Virus record (IMG/VR): IMGVR_UViG_3300042308_001600
Coordinates: 57,078-121,077 of that record
Length of the DNA stretch: 64,000 nt
Direction: 5' to 3' (one strand)
From: a virus
The notes under the pieces are model-generated. The model saw only the letters and a program-made list of their open reading frames with translations. It was not told where the DNA came from and searched no databases. The position numbers and the translations under genes are program-made. Of the stretch, positions 41,923 to 51,267 are shown one piece after another. Position 1 is the stretch's first letter, and each line of letters starts with the position of its first letter.

Positions 41923-41954
41923 GTTTTTGCTCTCTGGCTGATTGTCTTCCTAGT

Positions 41955-41994
41955 ACGAACAAAACGTGACGGGGGATCGGACCCCGTCACGTTT
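41955..41994 (-). terminator. Intrinsic terminator after the putative ssDNA-binding protein
   Basis: A perfect 13-bp stem (41962-41974 with 41982-41994) with a 7-base loop is followed on the minus strand by TTGTTC, with the T-rich part partly inside the stem. It lies 12 bp past the stop of 42006-43988. Confidence 0.85.
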
Positions 41995-42005
41995 GGATTA
42001 CCTAC

Positions 42006-43988
42006 TTACAGGGATTGCCCTGCTGCCCTTGCCCGTTGCTGCAGCGCACCCAAGCGCATGAGCCGCTCACCAGGCATGTCCATGGTGCGGTTTCGCGACT
42101 GTGCGTCGAGTTCCGCCCACTCCTGCATTTCCGGTCCGGTCAGTGCGCTGCTGTCGTTGGTTTCAACGGAGACGCCCGTGCCGAGCACGTCTGCAATTGA
42201 CTGCCACCCCTTACTTGGATCCACGACGCTACACACGCGGACCTCAGGTGGGCATTTGCCCAGGTCATGCAGTGCCACCGGCTCCGCACGACTTACACCA
42301 TTTTCAGCAACCCAGAAAAACTGGGCGGGCGCGGGAGGTGGAGGTGGAGGCGGCGGAGGTGGAGGCGGAGGCGGAGGTGGAGGTGGTGGAGGCGGTGCCG
42401 TAAACGGAGTGTCCGCTTCATGGCCCAACGGGCTGGTTGCCGGTTGACCGAAGGCCGGAGCCTGTTGACCTCCGAAGGCCGGAGCCTGATAAGCAGGCGC
42501 TGGAGCCTGTTGACCTCCGAAGGCCGGAGCCTGATAAGCAGGCGCTGGAGCCTGTTGACCTCCGAAGGCGGGAGCCTGCTGACCTCCGAAGGCGGGAGCC
42601 TGCTGACCTCCAAAGGCTGGAGCCTGCTGACCTCCAAAGGCTGGAGCCTGATAAGCGGGCACTGGAGCCTGCTGACCGCCAAAGGCCGGAGCCTGATAAG
42701 CGGGCACTGGAGCCTGCTGGCCCCCGAAAGCTGGGGCTTGGTAAGCAGGCGCTGGAGCCTGTTGACCTCCGAAGGCCGGAGCCTGCTGGTCCCCGAAAGC
42801 TGGGGCTTGGTAAGCAGGCGCTGGAGCCTGTTGACCTCCGAAGGCCGGAGCCTGCTGGGCTGGCGCGGGGTGCTGCATCGGAATGTCGTCGTCGGACGGT
42901 TGTGCAAAACCCGTGACAGCCGACTTGTAAGTCGGAGAGGGCGCACCACCTCCAGGGATGTCACACATACCACCACAGACAACAGCAATCAGATCACGCG
43001 GCAAGAAACCGTCGGCGATCAAGATCTCAACAAGACGCTGAAAGGGCTCGATGCGAATCACATCTTCAGACTGAAGATCGTAACGATTCTCAAGCTGTTG
43101 CTGTGTCAGCGGGTACTGCACGATACCAGCGGGCCAACCGGGCTCCGTGGAGAAGACTGGGCACCATGGCGTTGCGGAAGAGTTACCAGACTGAACTTGC
43201 TTCACTGTCGCCAACAATCCACGAGCGGGATCTGTGATATCGCCGAGCATGTACTGTTCCCACTTGGGGTCCACCAGATGAGGCGGCATAAACTGCTTCC
43301 AGCGCGGGTCCGCGGGATTCAGAGGCGCCCCGGTAGGGGAAAGCATGTCCGGAGGAGCAGCACGCGGAGTCGCACGATCCAGCTGATCCACCATGTTCAA
43401 GTGCCCGCCGCGATCAATCGTGAGCAGCATGTCCTTCGGGGTTTGCTGATCACGATGCGCGGCCACAACATTGTAAGCCATGCTCGTGCCGGGCCATTGG
43501 AGGATTGGCTTACCGTACTTGTTGTCAGGAGTGCGCGGGCGCTCTTCAAGCAGGTGCGCGTATTCCGCGTGTTTCTTGCAATACCGCAGCAGCATCACCA
43601 CAGGGCAAGTGCGATCCGCTTCGGGATAACTGTCCCCACGTGTGATAGGAGACACGAACGAGAGTTTCTGGTTGCCCAGATAACGATACGAACGATACGG
43701 CACATACCAGGCGCTGAAGAACGGGTGACCGGATTCCGCGTCGATTGAGTTGGTGCGGTAGGGAACTACCGAGAGCTTGAACGCTGGGTCCTGCGGATCC
43801 AACTGTGGGTCGTGGGCCGGTTTGAAGCGCACCTGCAAGTTCACACGTTTGTCGCCAGGTTGAATCCATTCAACCCCTGGTTGGAATAGGCTGATCACAG
43901 AGCTGAAGCCTGCGTCCATCTGTTCTTCTGCTGCACTGCCACCGGTGAGTCGGCGGCTGGTTTGTTTAGTTGGGATATGAGTTGCCAT
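42006..43988 (-). CDS. Putative ssDNA-binding protein with repeat and polyproline tail
   Basis: A 660-residue protein in three parts. Residues 1-370 are a globular region with GDKRVNLQVRF and later aromatic-rich strands, compatible with an OB-type ssDNA-binding core like T4 gp32, although no signature is decisive. Residues about 375-520 are a tandem array of QAPAFGGQQAPAPAY-type units. A run of about 21 prolines follows (about 530-552), and the end (FFWVAENG...P...GWQSIADVLG) resembles a GYF_2 domain, a fold known to bind proline-rich peptides. It lies between the polymerase and RecA-like genes and has its own strong terminator, as expected for an abundant replication protein. Confidence 0.6.
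   Translation of the reverse strand: MATHIPTKQTSRRLTGGSAAEEQMDAGFSSVISLFQPGVEWIQPGDKRVNLQVRFKPAHDPQLDPQDPAFKLSVVPYRTNSIDAESGHPFFSAWYVPYRSYRYLGNQKLSFVSPITRGDSYPEADRTCPVVMLLRYCKKHAEYAHLLEERPRTPDNKYGKPILQWPGTSMAYNVVAAHRDQQTPKDMLLTIDRGGHLNMVDQLDRATPRAAPPDMLSPTGAPLNPADPRWKQFMPPHLVDPKWEQYMLGDITDPARGLLATVKQVQSGNSSATPWCPVFSTEPGWPAGIVQYPLTQQQLENRYDLQSEDVIRIEPFQRLVEILIADGFLPRDLIAVVCGGMCDIPGGGAPSPTYKSAVTGFAQPSDDDIPMQHPAPAQQAPAFGGQQAPAPAYQAPAFGDQQAPAFGGQQAPAPAYQAPAFGGQQAPVPAYQAPAFGGQQAPVPAYQAPAFGGQQAPAFGGQQAPAFGGQQAPAFGGQQAPAPAYQAPAFGGQQAPAPAYQAPAFGGQQAPAFGQPATSPLGHEADTPFTAPPPPPPPPPPPPPPPPPPPPPAPAQFFWVAENGVSRAEPVALHDLGKCPPEVRVCSVVDPSKGWQSIADVLGTGVSVETNDSSALTGPEMQEWAELDAQSRNRTMDMPGERLMRLGALQQRARAAGQSL
42450..42865 (-). 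repeat. Tandem repeats encoding QAPAFGG/QAPAPAY units
   Basis: About a dozen short units (24 and 45 bp) of nearly identical DNA, with the plus-strand core CCGAAGGCCGGAGCCTG, encode the linker of the ssDNA-binding candidate. Several units are identical, which points to recent expansion by slippage or unequal recombination. Confidence 0.9.
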
Positions 43989-44089
43989 AAGGGAACGATC
44001 ATCTAAAACGCATCACGTGAGGTGCAAGCCATTGCAGCGTTGAACACTCATTTTTCTTGTCGCATTTGTGCGAAAGTTTTACTGCAGTT

Positions 44090-44112
44090 ACAGCAGCCTC
44101 AGAGACTGCTGT
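44090..44112 (-). terminator. Terminator-like hairpin after the DNA polymerase gene
   Basis: A 7-bp stem plus 3 further pairs after a mismatch lies 4 bp past the polymerase stop. No T run follows on the minus strand. The rest of the 128-bp gap to 43989 holds a second small hairpin (TCGCA/TGCGA, near 44060-44073) and no gene. Confidence 0.45.
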
Positions 44113-44116
44113 TGGT

Positions 44117-47100
44117 CTAGCTGAACAAGCACGTGTTCAGACTCGCGCGAGGGTTCTGCTTGAAGAACTCATTCGACGAATCCAACCATGCTTCTGCTGC
44201 CCGTAAATGGGAAGGGGTGGGCGCGTACTCGTCACGCGACAACAGCGCGTCCATATGACGCTGCCCTGGTACGTACTTGTAGGGCAGCGACCACCCGGCA
44301 TTGACTTCCGTGTCGATCGAGTAGTTCAGAACGCGTCCATGGTACTCCCACCCGTTGGCTCTGTACATGCACAGTTCATGCGCCTTGGCCCACAGCTTTC
44401 GCTCGTGGTAGGGGCACATGGTGACCACGCTGTCGTACAGGACCGTAATAGGCACACCCTCGAGGTTGTACCGCCGCTTGAACTGCATCAGCCAGTACGC
44501 AGCCCGAAGAGCTGTAGCCGCCACCGACTCCTGCATGAAGTAGTTTCTCGCCTCACGAGCCTGTGCTGAGATGATCGACCGGGTCAAACTGCTAGATAGC
44601 CCGTACACGTTCGGGGGTGCCACAAAGTGCCGCAGTTTACCTGATGCTGCACGCAAGTAACCAGGATCCAGAACCTTGTCTTCCTGCGCGTTCAGGAACG
44701 CCACAGCTTTTGGTTGGCGCTTCTCCAAAGCTGTCAGGATTTTCTCCCCAGTACCGGGCTCCGGCTTGAAGCCTGTGTCCGCCTCAATACTGCGTTCCAG
44801 TGTGCCGGGCGTCGAGCCGTATGCTGTCTTGAAGTTGCCAGCTTTTCCGGCTCCTCGGTCCTTCTTGTTGGTCATCAGTTCGCGCGGGCGTTCCTGGAAC
44901 ATCTCCGCCAGGGACCAGTGTAGATCCGCTTTGGGATGGCGCAGAGAACCGTCCGGATTTCGCTTCAGCTCAGATTCCTGAACGTTGCGTATAAACTTGC
45001 CCTCTTCCCACACACTCATGATGAAACGCTGCTCCTGCGCTCGCGGTGCAATACCACAGTCGCTGGCATAACCCACCCGCACCTTCTCCCCCTTGGTTGT
45101 GATCGCGAACTGCTGATCCGGTTCCGTCATGATCCGGATCAAATTTTCATCACCCGAAATGTACGCCAGGCCCAGCACCTCGGCTGTCTGGAAGTCGGAC
45201 TCCACAAAACACAGACCAGGCGGAGCTTGCACGCAGTGCCGCAGAGCTGGCAATTTCTGTTTCAGGTACTTCTGAAAAATGGCGGGAAGTCTGCCTTCTG
45301 CGTGAACATATTCCAGGATGCGCGCCATCCCAGACAGGATCCGATCCTGGACATATGAGGGCCAGTTGAGGCTGTTCGGATTCCAGGCACGCGGACGGGA
45401 TGTCTCCGTCATGGACATTTGCCCATGCACCCGCTTGTCTGGTGCCACCCACGCGTGTAGTCCGGCCTCCTCCGTAATCTCCCCCGCCTCGTTGCGCTCC
45501 GGTTCCTTCAGGAAAGCCTTCCGGATATTGCCCACCGCATTGAGCTCCAGCAACTCCATCAATACCGGATCCTGGTTGGCGGCCGAGAGGATCTGCAAAG
45601 TTTGTTTGTCCACGGCCGGCACGAGACCTTCACGTTTTGCCGGCTTCCAGGACATCACCTTTGCCCAGTCTGTGGCCGGTACCCCCTTGGCTTTGTTGGC
45701 AGTACTCTTGACTGGTGTGTAACCTTTCACATCAAACAACCAACGCCGCATGTCCGTCACGGAGCGTAAATTGAAACCGGCAGCCCCGTGGGCGTGCTCA
45801 ATGGACTGCACAATGCAGCGCTCCTCCTCCTTTGAGAGAGATTCCAACGGCAGTCCCATGGACTCTTGCAAGAAAACACGCAGTGCCGCCGCCGCGTCCT
45901 TTGCGTCGGCCATGGCGTCCTCGTAGACCTGCCGGAGCCTGGGCCCCCAGGAACTCGATACAGATATTGCAAGCGTGCGCCGCAGCTCCGCGTCTTCCAG
46001 CCCCTTGAGGTTCGGCAGCATCTCCACCGCATTGCGCGCCAGTAGCAACCAGGCCTCTGCGTAGATGTTGTCGCGGAAGATCCGCTCCATCTCCTGGTAG
46101 ACGAACCCGTACAACATGCGCATCTCATCCATGAGCTCCATGTTCATCGGCAGCCCCGTGATGGCGAACTGCGTGAACACATCCGTCACAAACGGGTTCA
46201 TGATCGTCCGGTAGTACTCAAGCATGCCCTGCTGCTCTAAGTCCTTCTCGATGTAAGGCAGAGCACGCAACGGGACGTCAACGTCCCGGAGAGCGTAGGG
46301 GATCAGTATCTCATCCGGGATCAGACCGTAGCCACCCTCCACGTCCGCCCTGTGGTCCTTCTTCCAGAACTCCAGCTCCATCTCATACCTGCCAAGATCT
46401 GTGTACCGGAGGGACATACGCTCCAACCCGCGGTCACCATGTTCGTTGCAGCACTGGTACGCGAACTCAGTATCAAGTCTTGTCTTGCCCCACCAGGTCA
46501 ATCCTAACCACTCCGCAAGCCAGGGTAAATCCGCAGATATGTGATGTCCGACCAGCTCCACGTCCGGCTGATCCCACACTTCCGCCAGAATCGCCCCGGC
46601 CGCCCGGTAGTCCACGTCAAAGACGTAGTTGAGCTTGTCGTCCATGAACCTGATGTACGCCGCATGCCCCGGCAGCCAGCCAATCTGGAGCGAACGCAAC
46701 TGGCCTGATGCGTGGCTCCTGCCGTGCCACTCACAGTCAGGACATAGCAGCTTGTATGGTTGCAGGTCCTTTACAAGCTGCCGCAGTTCCGCGGCGTTCG
46801 TGACAGTTCGGTAATGCAACGGTATCCTGTTGACCAGGATACCCCGAGATTCGTCGAGGGCCTGTTTCACCTGGGCCATGTCCATCCGAAACCGCTCCAT
46901 CCATTCAGGCTTGGCCGCCACGTAGTACTGGTGGTTCATGGGCATGACGCGACACTGGAACTCATCGCTCCAGAACCAGGCCCCGATGGCATCGCCAAAT
47001 TTGAACCGTATCGGCACCAAGAACTCGAAGGCGGCCTTGCCGAAAGCCACCACAATCTTGGGCTTTACCTCCGTCAGCTCACGCCGCAGACACGCCAGAC

Positions 47101-47542
47101 CGGGGGATATGTCCCCTGCCTTGGGGTTGAGCCGTGTCTCCTTGGGCAGCAACCATTTGCACACCGCCGTGTAGTACACGTCACTGTCAACCGCTACACC
47201 CACGGACATACACATGTCCTTTAGAGCCGCGCCGTGCGGGCCTTTCAAGTACGCAGGTTTGCGTTTGAACACAGCCCCGTAGGTACCCTGCTCCTCCTCC
47301 AGCACCTCCTCTTCCAGAACACTGCTGGAGAGGAACATGATGGAGGATTGTTTGGACCCTCGGCCGGCCACCACAACTCGATCCTGATGACGTCTGCTAA
47401 CGTTCCAATTCTCCGGCACTTCAAAAGGTTCAGCGCACACCTTCGGCGTGGCTGCCTCCGGCTCGGGAGTCGGCGCTGGAAACGACGGGTAAGGTTGTTC
47501 GGTTTGCTCCATATCTGTGAGTTTCTCAAGCATGCCGTTCAT
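44117..47542 (-). CDS. Family A DNA polymerase with N-terminal uracil-glycosylase-like domain
   Basis: This 1141-residue protein is the likely replicative polymerase. Residues about 45-230 resemble a family 4/5 uracil-DNA glycosylase, but the usual GExPG motif and HPS site are missing (PMNHQYY at the latter), so it is probably inactive. A 3'-5' exonuclease follows with intact acidic residues (Asp269, Glu271, Asp338, Tyr416, Asp420). The polymerase motifs are A, SDFQTAEVLG (Asp783); B, GAGKAGNFKTAYG (Lys900, Tyr908); and C, VLYDSVV (Asp1037), where most family members have VHDE. There is a long insertion between motifs A and B. There is no 5'-3' exonuclease domain. Confidence 0.93.
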   Translation of the reverse strand: MNGMLEKLTDMEQTEQPYPSFPAPTPEPEAATPKVCAEPFEVPENWNVSRRHQDRVVVAGRGSKQSSIMFLSSSVLEEEVLEEEQGTYGAVFKRKPAYLKGPHGAALKDMCMSVGVAVDSDVYYTAVCKWLLPKETRLNPKAGDISPGLACLRRELTEVKPKIVVAFGKAAFEFLVPIRFKFGDAIGAWFWSDEFQCRVMPMNHQYYVAAKPEWMERFRMDMAQVKQALDESRGILVNRIPLHYRTVTNAAELRQLVKDLQPYKLLCPDCEWHGRSHASGQLRSLQIGWLPGHAAYIRFMDDKLNYVFDVDYRAAGAILAEVWDQPDVELVGHHISADLPWLAEWLGLTWWGKTRLDTEFAYQCCNEHGDRGLERMSLRYTDLGRYEMELEFWKKDHRADVEGGYGLIPDEILIPYALRDVDVPLRALPYIEKDLEQQGMLEYYRTIMNPFVTDVFTQFAITGLPMNMELMDEMRMLYGFVYQEMERIFRDNIYAEAWLLLARNAVEMLPNLKGLEDAELRRTLAISVSSSWGPRLRQVYEDAMADAKDAAAALRVFLQESMGLPLESLSKEEERCIVQSIEHAHGAAGFNLRSVTDMRRWLFDVKGYTPVKSTANKAKGVPATDWAKVMSWKPAKREGLVPAVDKQTLQILSAANQDPVLMELLELNAVGNIRKAFLKEPERNEAGEITEEAGLHAWVAPDKRVHGQMSMTETSRPRAWNPNSLNWPSYVQDRILSGMARILEYVHAEGRLPAIFQKYLKQKLPALRHCVQAPPGLCFVESDFQTAEVLGLAYISGDENLIRIMTEPDQQFAITTKGEKVRVGYASDCGIAPRAQEQRFIMSVWEEGKFIRNVQESELKRNPDGSLRHPKADLHWSLAEMFQERPRELMTNKKDRGAGKAGNFKTAYGSTPGTLERSIEADTGFKPEPGTGEKILTALEKRQPKAVAFLNAQEDKVLDPGYLRAASGKLRHFVAPPNVYGLSSSLTRSIISAQAREARNYFMQESVAATALRAAYWLMQFKRRYNLEGVPITVLYDSVVTMCPYHERKLWAKAHELCMYRANGWEYHGRVLNYSIDTEVNAGWSLPYKYVPGQRHMDALLSRDEYAPTPSHLRAAEAWLDSSNEFFKQNPRASLNTCLFS

Positions 47543-47548
47543 AGTTAA

Positions 47549-47791
47549 TCAACAGTTGGCGTAGCAGCCGGGATTGAGGCAGACCCACATTTGGGGTGTC
47601 ACCTTGTGCATCCTGTGACTCACACCGCGCTTGCTGCAAGCTGAGTTTCCATGACACGAGGATCCCATGTCAAAATCGCCCGTCACCGGATCCACAGGAC
47701 CCCGCTCCCCTTCCGGTAACCGAAAGGGTTTGAGGCGGGGACAGAACTCCACCTTGCGCTTCTTCTTTTGTCTAGGTGTCTTTTTCTTCAT
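47549..47791 (-). CDS. Small cysteine-rich basic protein
   Basis: An 80-residue protein starting with a strongly basic segment (MKKKTPRQKKKRKVEFC) and ending with six cysteines and two histidines, likely a zinc-binding module. The start at 47791 gives an ATGA overlap with the upstream gene. It lies 6 bp before the polymerase gene, suggesting a DNA-related role. Confidence 0.65.
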   Translation of the reverse strand: MKKKTPRQKKKRKVEFCPRLKPFRLPEGERGPVDPVTGDFDMGSSCHGNSACSKRGVSHRMHKVTPQMWVCLNPGCYANC

Positions 47792-48054
47792 AGCAGCCAG
47801 ATGTGGTGAATACTGGAATGCATCATGCACATAGCAGGACGCCCGCACCATTTGCCGCGGTAGTACTGAATGTGGCAGTCATTCTTGATTGTCGGATGAA
47901 AACCGAATTGCTCATTGAGCTCACGCACAATGTACAACCCCACATGCTTCAAGAACGTCCGGTACGTAACCTCGCGAGAGGAATTATCGAACGCTTCCAA
48001 CCTGTGTGCAGGTAGATGAACGCATGTTCCAACCCACTGTACGTTCCTGTTCAT
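47788..48054 (-). CDS. Small hypothetical protein
   Basis: An 88-residue protein rich in His (nine), Cys and aromatic residues, possibly metal-binding. ATGA overlaps on both sides. No family recognised. Confidence 0.65.
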   Translation of the reverse strand: MNRNVQWVGTCVHLPAHRLEAFDNSSREVTYRTFLKHVGLYIVRELNEQFGFHPTIKNDCHIQYYRGKWCGRPAMCMMHSSIHHIWLL

Positions 48055-49607
48055 GTCGTGACCAGTTCCCCCGGCAGTTCACACTCAGCCATGTGCTCGG
48101 GGCAACGTGCTGCCAGGAATTCTTCCACATGGGCCGGAAAATCATCGACCAGCCAGCGTGCTCCCACAGGGGTGAAGAACACCTGCCAGCGCCAATCGCG
48201 GTCTGTTCCATGCTTGGCACGGTAACCTGCGGTGCTGCTGTTTGACGTGTGCACCCGCCGTACAAATGCTTTCTGTTCAATCATGATCTGCGGACGCAAC
48301 ACAGGCTCGCCGTCCGCCCGCAATTTCTTCTGCCCTATCTTGAACCGCACCACATTGCGCAGAACTTTGTTCACGTCACGCGAGCTGGCGGGCATTGCTG
48401 TGTGCACCATGGCGAGCAGGGTGTCATAATCGTATTTGTCCAACAGCGCAGCCAACACGTCATTGATCGTGCACCAGCCGTGGTCCTGCCGAAGTTTGCT
48501 GGAATGGTAAACCATTCTGTCAGTTTCAGGACTTCGCACGATGGAGCCCGCTGCTGTCGCTTGCGCCAGACTGGTCTTCAACCGCGCCAGCTCCTCGTTC
48601 TTGCCGGCCAGCTCCGCCGCCAGAACATCCGCGGCCCCTTGCATGTCCTGAATGCGCTGCAACGTCTCGGCCTTGTATTGAACATGGTGTTGCTGTTGCT
48701 GCCTCGTGCGTTCGACCAGCTGCAGACAAGCCTGCACCGCCTGTTTAGGATCATTAAAGTCCACCTTGGAAATATACTCAGGCAGACCTGCGGGGCACGG
48801 CACCGGCACCGGTGCAATCCGCCGGTAAAGCTCGTTGAACGCCAGCAACCGGGCACGTAGCAGCTTGGGCAAGCTAAGCAGTAGAAACACCGCCGTCTTG
48901 CGTGAGAGTGTGCCGTCTGCCGCCACAGTCAGGAAATCAGTGTCATCTGTCTCCCCATATTCGACCCGCGACGTCTGCAGTTTGCGCCTCACGTGCTTCT
49001 CGGAATACCCGCAGCGCGCGGCGAGCTTGCTCACGTCGATGCGTGTTTGGCTCAAGTCGTCGTGGTAGAAGTCCAACACCAGCTGTGACATGGGTTGGTA
49101 CTCCCAGGCCAGCGCGTCTAGGCTGGCACATTCCGGCCAGGCTGTACGAATAAGAGGTCCGCAGAACTCGATCTCCCGCGTCTTACGCAGCCCTGACATG
49201 TAGCTGTAGACGTCGATGAATCCCGCACATCTGCGCTGCTGGTCTGCCTCATGCCCTTTCAGGCTGTTGAGCAGCCATACGATGAAGCGCTGCAACGCCG
49301 GCAACCAAAACACCGCCGAGTTCACATGCTGACCTGAGCGAAACAAATGCACACCCTTTTCCTGAGGGTGCGCGGCAACATATCGCCGGATCGGCCGCAG
49401 CAAGTTGTCATGCCGCCAGCCTGCCTGTTTCATAAGCAAGCTGCTCGTGAAAATACCGTCGTCACCCGCATCCCGCAGTTTGAAAACATTGCCTAGCAGC
49501 GCGTCAAAACGACCCGTCACGGCAGGCGTGCGCGTCGTGTGTGTCTTAACCTCATTCCAGGCCCGTTCTGTCGAAGGGGACATTTGTGTGATGTGCGTGA
49601 TATCCAT
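48051..49607 (-). CDS. Unknown protein with coiled coil, in replication operon
   Basis: A 518-residue protein I do not recognise. Residues about 190-215 (LAARCGYSEKHVRRKL) look like a helix-turn-helix, about 290-345 form a coiled coil rich in Gln and Glu, and the C-terminal 120 residues are basic and mixed. It lies between the primase and polymerase genes, so a replication or regulatory function is likely. Start at 49607, 3 bp after the upstream stop. Confidence 0.75.
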   Translation of the reverse strand: MDITHITQMSPSTERAWNEVKTHTTRTPAVTGRFDALLGNVFKLRDAGDDGIFTSSLLMKQAGWRHDNLLRPIRRYVAAHPQEKGVHLFRSGQHVNSAVFWLPALQRFIVWLLNSLKGHEADQQRRCAGFIDVYSYMSGLRKTREIEFCGPLIRTAWPECASLDALAWEYQPMSQLVLDFYHDDLSQTRIDVSKLAARCGYSEKHVRRKLQTSRVEYGETDDTDFLTVAADGTLSRKTAVFLLLSLPKLLRARLLAFNELYRRIAPVPVPCPAGLPEYISKVDFNDPKQAVQACLQLVERTRQQQQHHVQYKAETLQRIQDMQGAADVLAAELAGKNEELARLKTSLAQATAAGSIVRSPETDRMVYHSSKLRQDHGWCTINDVLAALLDKYDYDTLLAMVHTAMPASSRDVNKVLRNVVRFKIGQKKLRADGEPVLRPQIMIEQKAFVRRVHTSNSSTAGYRAKHGTDRDWRWQVFFTPVGARWLVDDFPAHVEEFLAARCPEHMAECELPGELVTT

Positions 49608-49610
49608 GGG

Positions 49611-50906
49611 TCAGTAGCTGTTCAACCACGTTTGCCTTTGTTCGTCCACCCAGGCCTGCGGGAAGTCCCCAATGTCTTTTGCAGCTTTGCCGTCTGGAAG
49701 CTGCTGCGGCAAATGCCAGACATCGGTCAACACCTTGGAGGCCAGCCGTCGTGAGCTAAGTTCCAGGTCCTTCTGCCCGGCCGCGTCATTGTCGGGCACC
49801 TGAATGACCACCGCGAAGTGACGAGCAAGAAGCGCGATCTGATCATCCGACAGGAACTTGCCGATCTGCGCCACGGCCGGCGCCCTCAACCTTCCAGCGT
49901 CCAACGGTCCCTCTGACGTGAAGGCGATTGGCAGCTGACCAGGACGATGGCAGGCATTCCAGGCGATAGCCGCATCGAGCCCCATCAGGATCTCATTCCG
50001 TGCCGTGCCGTTAGCTGTGCGGTACTTGCTGGGCGACCAGCGTTCCGCGTACTGAGGAGGCGGGATAAACTTCTTCTTGGCGACGTCGTAGGACTCCATG
50101 CAGAACCAAGTGTTTGTGTCCCCATTCCAGAAATACTTGAAACGTGTACCACCATGCTCCGCGACCCGTTCAATGATGCGCGCCTGCCAGGTTTTTTGCA
50201 CCCCCTCAATGTCGGCGAAGAAGATAATACGACCCTGCGGCGAATCTCGGAAACCCTCGCAGAGTTTGCGGTAGTAACGCTTGGTCGCGGGATCCTGCGC
50301 CCATTCTCGCACACAGTAGCTGCAACGGAACTGTTCCCACAAACTCTGCAAATCATAGTCACGCTCCAGCAAATACTGGACGGCGGGATGATCAGCAGAC
50401 AGCTGGTTGATCGGAATGACATCCCGCGGATCCCCGTGATTACCTCGAGATCCGGGAGGACCATTGCCCGGACCACCGGGAACAATGTTGTCCAGGGCGT
50501 CGCGTACCAGCCACTGTGTGTTGTCCGCAAAAGACACGGAACCGATCTTGGATTCCTTGATCCCGCGCGCGGCCAGTGGCGCAAAGGTCATGAGCTGTGT
50601 GGCCTTGTACTTGGTGCCACACTTCATGCACAACCCTACGGAGTCCCGCAGGTGATCTGTGGCACCTTCCCAACGTCCTGTTGCGCAGAACTTGTCTGCA
50701 TTGACGGCCAGGTGCCGTTTGCGCAACTCCTGATCCCCCTCAACTTCCAAACAGGCTGGACAGGCAAGGTTCAAATGCAGCCCGTTCTTTTCCCGGCTGA
50801 TCAGCACCGCACCATGCTTGACCGCCAAGGCCTGCGCGAAGTTCATGACATCCTCGGGGACACCAGTGCTGGCCCCGCTGCGAAATCGTACTTGGTCAGG
50901 GTCCAT
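49611..50906 (-). CDS. DnaG-type DNA primase
   Basis: A 431-residue primase. An N-terminal zinc ribbon (Cys49, Cys52, and CMKC near 92-95) is followed by an RNA polymerase-like domain and a TOPRIM fold: EGPLDAG (Glu332), DNDAAG (372-377) and the later Lys/Asp (GKAAKDIGD, near 408). It makes RNA primers for the polymerase and should work with the DnaB-type helicase at 56734-58146. I chose the ATG at 50906, which overlaps the upstream gene by 11 bp, because the longer frame runs through that gene. It lacks the DnaB-binding C-terminal domain of bacterial DnaG. Confidence 0.85.
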   Translation of the reverse strand: MDPDQVRFRSGASTGVPEDVMNFAQALAVKHGAVLISREKNGLHLNLACPACLEVEGDQELRKRHLAVNADKFCATGRWEGATDHLRDSVGLCMKCGTKYKATQLMTFAPLAARGIKESKIGSVSFADNTQWLVRDALDNIVPGGPGNGPPGSRGNHGDPRDVIPINQLSADHPAVQYLLERDYDLQSLWEQFRCSYCVREWAQDPATKRYYRKLCEGFRDSPQGRIIFFADIEGVQKTWQARIIERVAEHGGTRFKYFWNGDTNTWFCMESYDVAKKKFIPPPQYAERWSPSKYRTANGTARNEILMGLDAAIAWNACHRPGQLPIAFTSEGPLDAGRLRAPAVAQIGKFLSDDQIALLARHFAVVIQVPDNDAAGQKDLELSSRRLASKVLTDVWHLPQQLPDGKAAKDIGDFPQAWVDEQRQTWLNSY

Positions 50907-51267
50907 TGTTCGGTTTGAGTTCAAAATATCTACCAAGAAGCTGTGGACATTCATCAGGCAGATCCTTGAGAAGGTTTTCTGTGATGATCGCGCGCAGATC
51001 AACCAATGGGGTGGTTCTACCTGCGGACAGGATTCTGCAATATGCCAGGTATTCCCGAATCGTAACCACGTCCTCAAGCATCTCGGGCATGCGCTTCTCG
51101 CGGTACGCATCCAGATCCGACTCGGTCATGTCACGATCACAACCACGCTCTGCTATCTCGATCTCGAGCTCTGATTCCAGAAAGGTCAGGATCGGATGCT
51201 GTTCCCCAGCCTCGTAGGCACGTCGGGCCTGCTCCACCCACAACACCACAGGATCACCAGATTCCAT
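50896..51267 (-). CDS. Hypothetical acidic helical protein
   Basis: A 123-residue acidic protein, almost entirely helical. The ATG at 51267 overlaps the end of the DUF3820-type gene by 14 bp. It is coupled to the primase by an 11-bp overlap and may be a small partner of it; no family recognised. Confidence 0.7.
   Translation of the reverse strand: MESGDPVVLWVEQARRAYEAGEQHPILTFLESELEIEIAERGCDRDMTESDLDAYREKRMPEMLEDVVTIREYLAYCRILSAGRTTPLVDLRAIITENLLKDLPDECPQLLGRYFELKPNNGP

Noticed and set aside
42450-42865. Regular repeats considered as a CRISPR array
   Set aside because: The units are contiguous, in frame and encode a regular peptide; there are no unique spacers.
42267-43748. Long plus-strand open frame (493 codons)
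   Set aside because: It is the antisense shadow of the repeat array and N-terminal part of the ssDNA-binding candidate; composition is dominated by antisense of Pro/Ala/Gly repeats.
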